A stretch of DNA of 64,000 nucleotides from Laceyella putida (GTDB lineage: Bacteria > Bacillota > Bacilli > Thermoactinomycetales > Thermoactinomycetaceae): NCBI RefSeq assembly GCF_042665195.1, contig NZ_JBHTBW010000006.1, positions 62,001-126,000 of the forward strand, given 5' to 3'. A model generated the notes under the pieces. It did not search any database and was not told where the DNA came from. It saw nothing but the letters and a program-made list of their open reading frames with translations. The position numbers and the translations under genes are program-made. Below, one piece after another: positions 16,937 through 24,596 of this stretch (the stretch's first letter is position 1; each line of letters starts with the position of its first letter).

Positions 16937-17902
16937 TTAACGGTAAATCCGTTTGATCATCTCTTCAATTTCCGGTTCGGCCATCTCCACATCGATCCAA
17001 TCCCCCCATGCGGACACTCGGTTCAAGATCGTGGGAGGTGACACCTTCTGCCGGTCGTAATAAATGGTCACCTTCGCTCCATCGGTTTCCACTTTTTCCG
17101 CTTCGGCAAGCGGCTGGACGTTGGGAATCCCCTGAAAAAGAATGCGTATCACACTGGGCAATCCGATCCGCGACCGCAATGTTTCCATTGACCCGTCCAA
17201 CACCAGTTTACCATGATTGATCACCAGAACTCGATGACATAGATATGCGATGTCATCCATATCATGCGTCGTCAATAGGATCGTTTTCCCCTGTTCCTGG
17301 GACAACTCTTTCAAAAACCGGCGAATACGCTCTTTGGCCACGACATCAAGGCCAATCGTCGGTTCATCGAGAAAGAGGAGCGGCGGATCATGAATGAGCG
17401 CGGCGGCCAGGTCGGCCCGCATCCGTTGTCCCAGTGAAAGTTTGCGGACCGGTGTGTCGAGAAACTGGCCGATCTCCAGCAAATGGTCAACCTTCTCCAA
17501 AAATTGCCGATACCTCCGCTCATCCAAATGATACATATGCCGCAAAATCTCATAAGAGTCCCGAAGTGGCAAGTCCCACCATAATTGCGTGCGCTGTCCG
17601 AACACCACCCCCATCTGGTAAGCCAGTTGTTTCCGTTCCCGTCCCGGGTGGTAGCCAAGCACGGATATGTCCCCGCTGGTGGGATGCAAAATGCCCGCCA
17701 ACATTTTGATCGTGGTGGATTTGCCCGCTCCATTCGGACCCAGATACCCCACACACTCCCCCGTCTCAATGGCAAACGAGATATGGTCCACCGCCACTTT
17801 CCGCACCGCTTCCCGTGAAAAAAGGGACCGAAACGCTCCCATCACGCCCGCTCCCGTCGTCGCCGTCGCAAATTCTTTGGTTAACTCATGTACTTGTATC
17901 AT
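16937..17902 (-). CDS. ABC-2 type exporter ATP-binding protein (COG4586-like)
   Basis: A 321-residue ATPase with Walker A GPNGAGKST (about residue 57), the unusual signature LSLGQRMRADLA, Walker B LLFLDEP and the H-loop THDM. The start at ATG 17902 lies 8 bases after the upstream permease stop; a longer in-frame extension overlaps the permease in another frame and has no family similarity. Together with the next two genes it forms the conserved triple COG4586-COG4587-COG3694, an uncharacterised ABC exporter. The substrate is unknown. Confidence 0.9.
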   Translation of the reverse strand: MIQVHELTKEFATATTGAGVMGAFRSLFSREAVRKVAVDHISFAIETGECVGYLGPNGAGKSTTIKMLAGILHPTSGDISVLGYHPGRERKQLAYQMGVVFGQRTQLWWDLPLRDSYEILRHMYHLDERRYRQFLEKVDHLLEIGQFLDTPVRKLSLGQRMRADLAAALIHDPPLLFLDEPTIGLDVVAKERIRRFLKELSQEQGKTILLTTHDMDDIAYLCHRVLVINHGKLVLDGSMETLRSRIGLPSVIRILFQGIPNVQPLAEAEKVETDGAKVTIYYDRQKVSPPTILNRVSAWGDWIDVEMAEPEIEEMIKRIYR

Positions 17903-17910
17903 CGCGTTCT

Positions 17911-18699
17911 TCAACTCCCCGTGCCATGATAATGCCTTAATCCAAATCGCCAGAATCCGAGCGCCCCCGCCAAAAAGACGCAGGCAAAGAACGGGGAAAT
18001 GAACAGGGTGAGCGGATGTCCCCCTTTGCCAAGCAGCGTCGCGATCGGCAAATAGTTCATGAATCCCACCGGCAAGATCGACAGGAACAAGCCTTTGAGC
18101 CAGTCCGGGTAGATGGATAGCGGGAAGTTGGCGGCATTGTACGGGGCGTACAGGGTAAACGACTGAAAATCGCGAATGCGTTCCGTCCAGAAGCCCACGG
18201 TTGCCGTCACAATGCTCAAGGCAAAAGAGATGAGGAGTCCGCTGAGGAGGGTGATGGGGAGATAGAGGAGCAACTCCCAAACCACCTTGAGGCTCGTCCC
18301 CAGGTGTGTAAAGGAGTATCCCAATACCAAGACGCCTTGCACCACCCCGCCGATGCGCCCCAAATCCAGTTTCCGCGCCAACAGCAAGAAAAGCGGTGAC
18401 ACGGGACGAATCAACAATTGGTCAAATTCCCCTTGGATCATGTATTTTTCAAACTCGTGCAACTCGGGGGCCAACAGGCGGTACAGCGACATCGTTATCG
18501 TGGAGATGCCATACAAAAGCCCCACTTCGGCCAACGACCAGCCGACGATATCGTCAAACTTCAACAAAATCGCCGCCAACAAAACAAAATCGGTGACCAT
18601 GATGATGCCATGGGACAGCGCGGACAACAAAAAGTCCGTTTTGTACTGCATGCTTGCGCGCAAGCTCGCCCGGACCAACACACCATACAGCTTCAGCAT
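17911..18699 (-). CDS. ABC-2 type permease, subunit 2 (COG3694/4587-like)
   Basis: A 262-residue membrane protein with six predicted helices (from about residue 25) and the pattern of the DUF990/ABC-2 permease families. It begins 3 bases after the other permease and ends 8 bases before the ATPase, so the three are translated together. It should form a heterodimeric channel with its neighbour. Confidence 0.85.
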   Translation of the reverse strand: MLKLYGVLVRASLRASMQYKTDFLLSALSHGIIMVTDFVLLAAILLKFDDIVGWSLAEVGLLYGISTITMSLYRLLAPELHEFEKYMIQGEFDQLLIRPVSPLFLLLARKLDLGRIGGVVQGVLVLGYSFTHLGTSLKVVWELLLYLPITLLSGLLISFALSIVTATVGFWTERIRDFQSFTLYAPYNAANFPLSIYPDWLKGLFLSILPVGFMNYLPIATLLGKGGHPLTLFISPFFACVFLAGALGFWRFGLRHYHGTGS

Positions 18700-18702
18700 C
18701 CC

Positions 18703-19491
18703 TTACCCTCCTTGAATCTCCAATTTGCGCCTGGCCCGTTCCGTCAACCACCGATTGATGAGTGACAACACCAAGCCCCATGCACTTTGCAGCAGGAAGA
18801 TTTCCTCCCATCCCGTTGTCACTTTCTCCAGATAGAGAACCGTCGGATAATAGATGATGCTGGCAAAAGGAAGATACGGAGTCAGGTCCGCCAAAAAACC
18901 CGGCATATATTCCACGGGCACCAATTGTCCGCCCAACCCAAACAGCAAAGTGGTGTAAGTCAAGTGAGCCCAACGGACCTCATACGTCCAGCAGGCGCTG
19001 ATGCCAATCAAGTAACTGCAATTCAACGCAATCCAAACGGCCAGTCCCAGCGATACCAGGGCCACAAGCAAATGCCCAACATGTTTGGGCACGTAAAACC
19101 CGGCAAACAGATAAAAAGCCAAGGCCAACATGCCCGTGCGAAAGAGGGTGCTGTATGCGATCTTGCCCGTCTCTTGGCTGAGGTAAGCCAAATAAAAAGA
19201 AGCGGGCCGAACCATCTCGAGGCTGATCACCCCTGTTCGCACGCTGGTTTGAATGTCCAATCCCGGTGTCAGAAAGGCCGTCACCCATAAGATGCACTGC
19301 GTAAAACCCATGTAGTGGATCATTTCCTGAATGGAGTATGCGCTCGCATGTTCTTTGCCGGAGAGCACCCCGATCCAAATCGCCATAAAGACAAACCCAA
19401 ACAAGCAACTGGCCACGTTGTTGATCACATGTGACAACCGATACTGCCATTCACGCCGAAAACCTTTTTTGATCAGTTCCCAGTAAACCAC
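18703..19491 (-). CDS. ABC-2 type permease, subunit 1
   Basis: A 262-residue permease of the same superfamily, similar in length and helix pattern to the next gene, so the two probably arose by an old duplication. It starts at GTG 19491 behind GGGAGGGATG. It is the first gene of the four-gene operon ending at 16513, with a good promoter at 19528-19556. Confidence 0.85.
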   Translation of the reverse strand: MVYWELIKKGFRREWQYRLSHVINNVASCLFGFVFMAIWIGVLSGKEHASAYSIQEMIHYMGFTQCILWVTAFLTPGLDIQTSVRTGVISLEMVRPASFYLAYLSQETGKIAYSTLFRTGMLALAFYLFAGFYVPKHVGHLLVALVSLGLAVWIALNCSYLIGISACWTYEVRWAHLTYTTLLFGLGGQLVPVEYMPGFLADLTPYLPFASIIYYPTVLYLEKVTTGWEEIFLLQSAWGLVLSLINRWLTERARRKLEIQGG

Positions 19492-19527
19492 ACCATCCCT
19501 CCCAACTCAAAAAGTCAGCAATTCAAT

Positions 19528-19556
19528 ATTTTATATAATATAAATAGTTTTGTAAA
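19528..19556 (-). promoter_or_regulatory. Promoter of the ABC-2 exporter operon
   Basis: TTTACA (19551-19556) and TAAAAT (19528-19533) on the minus strand are 17 bases apart, 37 bases before the first start codon. Confidence 0.65.
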
Positions 19557-19649
19557 TATTGTTTCAACGACACATGAAAAAATGCGGGGGATATTATTCC
19601 CCTTCAAAATGACTCTAGAGCTTGTACTCTGCCAAACATCCAATTGATG

Positions 19650-19777
19650 ATGAAACTGAGAGACATGTCCCACAAGAAAGATGCTATTTTATGAAGTGAG
19701 AACCTTCGTGGATGGATGCAGGTTATTCCGCCAGATGAAGCGAAGAAGCTCAGCCACTTTAGTGGCGAGTAGATCAC
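19650..19777 (+). mobile_element. Orphan IS200/IS605-type right end, second copy
   Basis: The end reads AAGAAG, then a stem GCCACT-TT-AGTGGC, then GAGTAGATCACC, matching the layout of the copies at 12545 and 40990. An upstream hairpin pairs AACC with GGTT around 19701-19724. The only reading frame here is a 79-codon antisense frame without support. It sits in a roughly 280-base gap between the ABC operon promoter and the AT-rich lipoprotein gene and abuts the terminator at 19780. Confidence 0.45.
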
Positions 19778-19779
19778 CA

Positions 19780-19821
19780 ACAAACAAGGACACCCATCAT
19801 AAATCGGTGTCGGTTGTTTGT
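19780..19821 (-). terminator. Terminator of the AT-rich lipoprotein gene
   Basis: ACAAACAAGGACACC pairs, with a small internal mismatch, with GGTGTCGGTTGTTTGT. On the plus side TCTTTTC follows; on the minus side a T-rich TTGTTTGTTGG lies within the arm. Confidence 0.55.
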
Positions 19822-19826
19822 TCTTT

Positions 19827-20198
19827 TCAAGACTTTTTACCATCTTTAATTACTATCTTCACTGAAAAGCTCTTATCTGGCACCTTGATTTGCTTTATAA
19901 CAGTTAAAACCCTTATCTTATATTTTTTCCCCACGACCACTTGTTTCTCAACTTTCCCTTTCGCATCGGTCAATAATGCTTGCGGTATGACACTTTGATT
20001 ATCTTTTTCCGTTTCACCTACAGGAATAATCTCCACAGCGTGATCAGGAAGCACTTCTTGGTTTTCATTCGTCACTTGAACTGTCACTTTGGAAACCTGT
20101 ATCGGTTGCGGTTGTTTTGATTTTGTCTCCCCTAATGAACAACCTGCGAGAATCAATGAATTTAATATCATGATTAATAAAAAACGCAATCTAACCAC
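19827..20198 (-). CDS. Small lipoprotein of unknown function
   Basis: A 123-residue predicted lipoprotein with signal helix 5-18 and lipobox LAGC (Cys20). The mature part is beta-strand-rich with the look of a carboxypeptidase-regulatory or immunoglobulin-like domain (TVQVTNENQEVL ... DAKGKVEKQV). It is markedly AT-rich compared with the surroundings and divergent from the protease gene, with a palindrome between them. A link to the protease, for example as a cell-bound modulator, is only inferred from position. Confidence 0.7.
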   Translation of the reverse strand: MVRLRFLLIMILNSLILAGCSLGETKSKQPQPIQVSKVTVQVTNENQEVLPDHAVEIIPVGETEKDNQSVIPQALLTDAKGKVEKQVVVGKKYKIRVLTVIKQIKVPDKSFSVKIVIKDGKKS

Positions 20199-20212
20199 CT
20201 CAACTTCAGTTT

Positions 20213-20231
20213 ATTTATCAAAATGATAAAT
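20213..20231. promoter_or_regulatory. Perfect palindrome between divergent lipoprotein and protease genes
   Basis: ATTTATCA-AAA-TGATAAAT is a perfect inverted repeat with 8-base arms. It lies 6 bases upstream of the protease -35 box and 15 bases before the lipoprotein start, so it could be an operator shared by both genes. Confidence 0.45.
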
Positions 20232-20236
20232 CAATA

Positions 20237-20264
20237 TTGAAAATAAATGAAACAATATTATAAT
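20237..20264 (+). promoter_or_regulatory. Promoter of the protease gene
   Basis: TTGAAA (20237-20242) and TATAAT (20259-20264) are 16 bases apart. A triple repeat of ATTATA-type sequence follows up to the coding region. Confidence 0.6.
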
Positions 20265-20279
20265 ATTATAATATTATAA

Positions 20280-21200
20280 TTGAATGAAAAGAATGGAGGT
20301 TCGAAAAATGATAAGAAAGTCGATTCCTATTATTGTTTTAACCCTAAACTTGTTAAAACCAAGAAAACAAATAAACCCACTAAAAACTTAACAAAAGAAC
20401 AACTCAACATACTACAAGAGCAAAGCCCTTATACCACCATAAGTTCTTCTGGTACTATTGGAAACACAAAAAAACAAATGGGTACAATGCAAGAAAGTTC
20501 AAGCGACGAAATAACTCAATCAAACGACGTTTCAACTTTGGCAACCGATAATCGAAGATTAATCAGTCCCACAACGAATTATCCTTATAACGCAATCGCT
20601 CAACTTGAAGTCCAAGGTGATGGCGGTTGGTATGTTTGCTCGGGATGGTTCATTGACAAAAATACAGTTGTAACTGCTGCCCATTGTGTTTATGACACGT
20701 ATACCAACACATGGAAAACAGGGGCTTTTGTCAACCCCGCCAGAAACGGAGAAAACACTTATCCCTATGGGTATTCCTTTTCTACTGATTTTACCATTTG
20801 GAGCGGTTGGGTCAATGCATCCCCACCTGATCCAGATCATACGAATTATAACGATGTTCAATATGATATCGCTGTCATTAACTTACATGAAAGCTATAAC
20901 AACTGGTTTAACATTCGCGACACTGATCATGATGAGGGAGAAGGTTTGAATTCAACTGGTTATCCAGGTGATAAGGGTTATTATTGGATGTACAGCAGTC
21001 TAGGTACGGACCTCGATACCTCGAATGATGTAATCACTCATAATTGTTATGTCACAGGGGGCATGAGTGGAGGGTCCGTTTTCAACAGTAAAAACGGTGT
21101 ATTAGCTGCTGTAGGATTAAACAGCACAACCGTTTGGTCCCCTGAACTCACCACAAGCCATAAGAACGCTTTATTAGATTGGGCCAACGACAACGGTTAA
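20280..21200 (+). CDS. V8-like (glutamyl endopeptidase type) serine protease, probable frameshift in the signal peptide
   Basis: The catalytic domain of an S1B-type trypsin-fold protease is complete: His135 in TAAHC, Asp196 in YDIAVI and Ser263 in GGMSGGS (open-frame numbering). As drawn from ATG 20280 the protein has no signal peptide. The best start is ATG 20308, which follows GGAGG at 8 bases and encodes a signal-like start (MIRKSIPIIVLTLNLL), but it is in another frame and stops at about 20391. A single-base indel between about 20311 and 20388, an A-rich stretch, would join the two. The gene is AT-rich and probably acquired. It may be a secreted protease broken by mutation or by a sequencing error. 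Confidence 0.75.
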   Translation: MNEKNGGSKNDKKVDSYYCFNPKLVKTKKTNKPTKNLTKEQLNILQEQSPYTTISSSGTIGNTKKQMGTMQESSSDEITQSNDVSTLATDNRRLISPTTNYPYNAIAQLEVQGDGGWYVCSGWFIDKNTVVTAAHCVYDTYTNTWKTGAFVNPARNGENTYPYGYSFSTDFTIWSGWVNASPPDPDHTNYNDVQYDIAVINLHESYNNWFNIRDTDHDEGEGLNSTGYPGDKGYYWMYSSLGTDLDTSNDVITHNCYVTGGMSGGSVFNSKNGVLAAVGLNSTTVWSPELTTSHKNALLDWANDNG

Positions 21201-21214
21201 TCTTATACTACAAA

Positions 21215-21257
21215 AAGGAAGCTGGATTGATGATTATTCCAGCCTTTATTATTATTT
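21215..21257 (+). terminator. Terminator of the protease gene
   Basis: GCTGGA (21221-21226) pairs with TCCAGC (21238-21243), and CTTTATTATTATTT follows on the plus strand. Confidence 0.6.
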
Positions 21258-21332
21258 CCCTATGATCAGCGTTCCTTTGAATGAATCATGGGATTGCCAA
21301 CAAGCTCTGCATTCCATCTATCGGTCTCAACA

Positions 21333-21366
21333 AAAAAAGCGGGGGATCATTCCCCCACTTTTTTTC
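21333..21366 (-). terminator. Terminator of the SASP gene, containing its stop codon
   Basis: The minus strand pairs GTGGGGG with CCCCCGC across AATGAT and continues with seven T residues. The stop codon TGA of the spore protein gene lies in the loop. Confidence 0.8.
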
Positions 21367-21550
21367 GCTTCATCATCTGCGAAGCCATCGAGACAAGACG
21401 TTTGGTCATTTCACCGCCTACAGAACCGTTCGCGCGGGCGCTTGCATCCGCACCCAGTTCCACACCAAACTCGTTGGCAATCTCTCGCTTCATCTGATTC
21501 AACGGAGCTCGCGCTCCGGGAACCACAAGTTTGTTGTTTCTTCTGGCCAT
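21347..21550 (-). CDS. Alpha/beta-type small acid-soluble spore protein
   Basis: A 67-residue SASP that coats spore DNA, shifts it towards an A-like form and protects it from UV and heat. It carries both family signatures: the germination-protease cleavage region around EIANEFGVELGAD, and ARANGSVGGEMTKRLV. ATG 21550 is chosen because GGGAG lies 8 bases upstream and family members begin here. Transcription by sigma-G is expected, but no convincing sigma-G promoter was seen. Its presence shows that the organism forms endospores. Confidence 0.95.
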   Translation of the reverse strand: MARRNNKLVVPGARAPLNQMKREIANEFGVELGADASARANGSVGGEMTKRLVSMASQMMKRKKVGE

Positions 21551-21707
21551 GCCCTTCACTCCCTTTTCTGTAGGTTATGAAAGACGTCTTGCTATATGTT
21601 AGCTTGCCTTTTTTCCATCTGGTCCATCATGGAAAATATAGGAAAATCGGCATTCGCCGTTAGCGGCATAAAACATCGTCACATGGAACATCCTTGCCAT
21701 TCACCCG

Positions 21708-24593
21708 TCACTTCGCTTCCATCGGCTCCGCTTGCTGTTCCAGACCGGCGAAATGCTTGGCCATGCGCTTTCTGTCCCGTTCCATCACGGGAGCCAAAAA
21801 TTGGCCCGTGTAGGAACCGGCCACTTGGGCCACCTCTTCCGGCGTGCCCGTCGCCACAATCGTTCCACCGCCGTTGCCGCCTTCGGGACCCAAGTCGATC
21901 AGGTAATCAGCCGTTTTAATCACATCGAGGTTATGTTCGATGACCACAATCGTATCCCCATTTTCCGCCAAACGTTGCAACACTTTCAACAGGCGGGCGA
22001 TGTCATCGATATGAAGCCCGGTCGTTGGTTCATCCAGAATGTATAACGTGCGTCCCGTGCTCCGTTTATACAGCTCCGACGCCAACTTCACCCGTTGCGC
22101 CTCCCCGCCGGACAAGGTGGTCGCGGGTTGGCCCAGCTTCATATAACCGAGTCCCACGTCATATAGCGTTTGGATTTTGCGTTTGATGCGCGGGATGTTT
22201 TGGAAGAAATCGACCGCTTCTTCCACCGTCATCTCCAAAACATCGGAAATGTTTTTCCCTTTGTACTTGATCTCCAAGGTATCCCGGTTATACCGTTTGC
22301 CTTTGCACTCTTCACACGGCACGTACACATCGGGCAAGAAGTGCATTTCAATCTTGATGATGCCATCCCCGCGGCAAGCTTCGCAACGTCCGCCCTTCAC
22401 ATTGAAGCTAAAGCGCCCCTTCTGATAACCTCGCACTTTGGCTTCTTGGGTGGAAGCGAACACTTCGCGGATATCATCAAACACGCCCGTATAAGTTGCC
22501 GGATTGCTGCGCGGTGTCCGACCGATCGGGGACTGGTCGATGTTGATGACCTTGTCAACATGCTCGATTCCTTCTATTTTCCGGTGTTTGCCTGGCACCG
22601 CCTTGGCCTTGTTCACCTCGCGGGCCACGGCTTTCAGCAAAATCTCATTGACCAACGTGCTTTTCCCCGAGCCGGATACCCCCGTCACGCAGGTAAAGAT
22701 CCCGAGCGGCACTTTCACATCAATGTTTTTCAGGTTATTTTCCTTGGCTCCCTTAATGGTGATCCACTTGCCATTCGGTTGGCGTCGCTCCTCCGGTACA
22801 GGTATGAACTTGCGCCCGCTCAGGTACTGCCCCGTCAACGAGTTTTCATCTGCCATCACTTCAGCGGGTGTTCCCGCCGACACCACACGCCCCCCATGGG
22901 CTCCCGCGCCCGGTCCGATATCGATGATATAATCGCAAGCGAGCATCGTATCTTCATCATGCTCCACCACAATCAGCGTATTGCCCAGATCCCGCATCTT
23001 CTCCAAGGTGGCGATCAGACGGTTATTGTCCCGCTGGTGCAAGCCAATGCTCGGCTCGTCCAAGATATAAAGGACACCCATCAAGCTGGAGCCGATTTGG
23101 GTCGCCAAGCGAATCCGTTGCGCTTCCCCACCGGAAAGGGTGCCCGCCGACCGGCTCAATGTCAGGTAATCGAGACCGACATTGACAAGGAAGCCCAGCC
23201 GTTCCTTAATCTCTTTCAGCACTTGGCGGGCGATCTGCGTCTCTTTCTCGGATAACTGCAACCCATCAAAGAACTCATATGCTTCCTTGATCGACAGCCG
23301 GGTCACATAATCAATGTTTTTGCCGCCGACCGTCACATGCAGCATCTCTTTTTTGAGCCGCGCGCCTTTGCATGTGGGACACGCTTTGTTGCTCATGTAG
23401 CTTTCCAAGTGTTCGCGCATCAATTCGGAACCGGTTTCCCGGTAACGGCGATTCAGATGATGGACGATTCCCTCAAACAGCGTTTGCGACTCCCGGGTAA
23501 AGCCGTTTTCATTCGTATATTTGAAAGGGAAGCGCTCCTTCGATCCATAAAGAATAATCTCTTTCTGCTTCTTGTCCAACTCTTCAAACGGCTTCTTCAT
23601 ATCAATGCCGAAATGCCGGCAAGCCGTTTCCAACAACTGCGGATAATAAGTGCTCGTTGTGGAGGCCCATGGCTCAATCGCCCCTTCCGCAAGCGACAGC
23701 TTGGGATTGGGAATGACCAAGTCGGGGTCAATCTCCATCCGGCTCCCCAACCCGTCACAAGTCGGACAAGCGCCAAACGGGCTGTTAAAAGAAAACATCC
23801 GTGGCGACAGCTCGTCGATGCTGAAACCGCACTCAGGGCAAGCGAGGTTTTGGCTGAACAACAGCTCTTCCCCGTCGATCACATCGATCAGCACCTCGCC
23901 TCCGCTTAAAGAGAGCGCCGTTTCCAATGAATCGGACAATCTTGTCTCCACGCCTTCTTTCACAACCACCCGGTCAATGACCACTTCAATCGTATGCTTT
24001 TTGTTTTTCTCCAACTGAATCTCATCGGACAAATCCCTGATCTCGCCGTCCACCCGCACCCGCACGTAGCCTTGGCGGGCAATGTCTTCAAGCAACTTGA
24101 CATGTTCCCCTTTGCGTCCTTTCACCAGCGGCGCCATGATCTGGATCCGCGTCCGCTCAGGCAGCGCCATGATGCGGTCCACCATCTGCGGCACCGTTTG
24201 CGAGGTGATGCGGGTGCCGTGCTCAGGGCAATGCGCATGACCAACCCGGGCAAACATCAAGCGCAAGTAGTCATAAATCTCCGTCACCGTGCCGACGGTC
24301 GAACGCGGATTGCGGCTCGTCGTTTTCTGGTCAATCGAAATGGCTGGGGACAACCCTTCGATGGCATCCACATCCGGTTTGTCCATCTGTCCCAAAAATT
24401 GCCGCGCATACGCGGACAGCGACTCCACATAACGCCGCTGCCCTTCGGCATAGATCGTATCAAAGGCGAGCGAAGATTTGCCCGAGCCGCTCAGTCCCGT
24501 CACGACCACAAATTTGTCCCGCGGGATGGTGACATCGATATTTTTCAGATTGTGAACCCGCGCTCCACGAATCACAATATTCTCTTGAGCCAT
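21708..24593 (-). CDS. uvrA: Excinuclease ABC subunit A
   Basis: A 961-residue damage-recognition ATPase of nucleotide excision repair. It has two ABC modules: Walker A GLSGSGKSS near residue 33 with signature LSGGEAQRIRLA, and GVSGSGKST near residue 640 with signature LSGGEAQRVKLA. The zinc modules CPEC...CPTC and CEAC...CEEC are intact. It begins 3 bases after the uvrB stop, with its ribosome site GGAGGG inside the end of uvrB, so the two are co-translated. It shares the LexA-controlled uvrB promoter. Confidence 0.98.
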   Translation of the reverse strand: MAQENIVIRGARVHNLKNIDVTIPRDKFVVVTGLSGSGKSSLAFDTIYAEGQRRYVESLSAYARQFLGQMDKPDVDAIEGLSPAISIDQKTTSRNPRSTVGTVTEIYDYLRLMFARVGHAHCPEHGTRITSQTVPQMVDRIMALPERTRIQIMAPLVKGRKGEHVKLLEDIARQGYVRVRVDGEIRDLSDEIQLEKNKKHTIEVVIDRVVVKEGVETRLSDSLETALSLSGGEVLIDVIDGEELLFSQNLACPECGFSIDELSPRMFSFNSPFGACPTCDGLGSRMEIDPDLVIPNPKLSLAEGAIEPWASTTSTYYPQLLETACRHFGIDMKKPFEELDKKQKEIILYGSKERFPFKYTNENGFTRESQTLFEGIVHHLNRRYRETGSELMREHLESYMSNKACPTCKGARLKKEMLHVTVGGKNIDYVTRLSIKEAYEFFDGLQLSEKETQIARQVLKEIKERLGFLVNVGLDYLTLSRSAGTLSGGEAQRIRLATQIGSSLMGVLYILDEPSIGLHQRDNNRLIATLEKMRDLGNTLIVVEHDEDTMLACDYIIDIGPGAGAHGGRVVSAGTPAEVMADENSLTGQYLSGRKFIPVPEERRQPNGKWITIKGAKENNLKNIDVKVPLGIFTCVTGVSGSGKSTLVNEILLKAVAREVNKAKAVPGKHRKIEGIEHVDKVINIDQSPIGRTPRSNPATYTGVFDDIREVFASTQEAKVRGYQKGRFSFNVKGGRCEACRGDGIIKIEMHFLPDVYVPCEECKGKRYNRDTLEIKYKGKNISDVLEMTVEEAVDFFQNIPRIKRKIQTLYDVGLGYMKLGQPATTLSGGEAQRVKLASELYKRSTGRTLYILDEPTTGLHIDDIARLLKVLQRLAENGDTIVVIEHNLDVIKTADYLIDLGPEGGNGGGTIVATGTPEEVAQVAGSYTGQFLAPVMERDRKRMAKHFAGLEQQAEPMEAK

Positions 24594-24596
24594 ACC

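Noticed and set aside
17903..18280. N-terminal extension of the ABC ATPase frame
   Set aside because: It overlaps the permease gene in another frame, resembles no family, and the ATPase has its own start at 17902.
22170..23255. 361-codon open frame on the plus strand
   Set aside because: It is antisense to uvrA and shows the composition of a complementary shadow frame.
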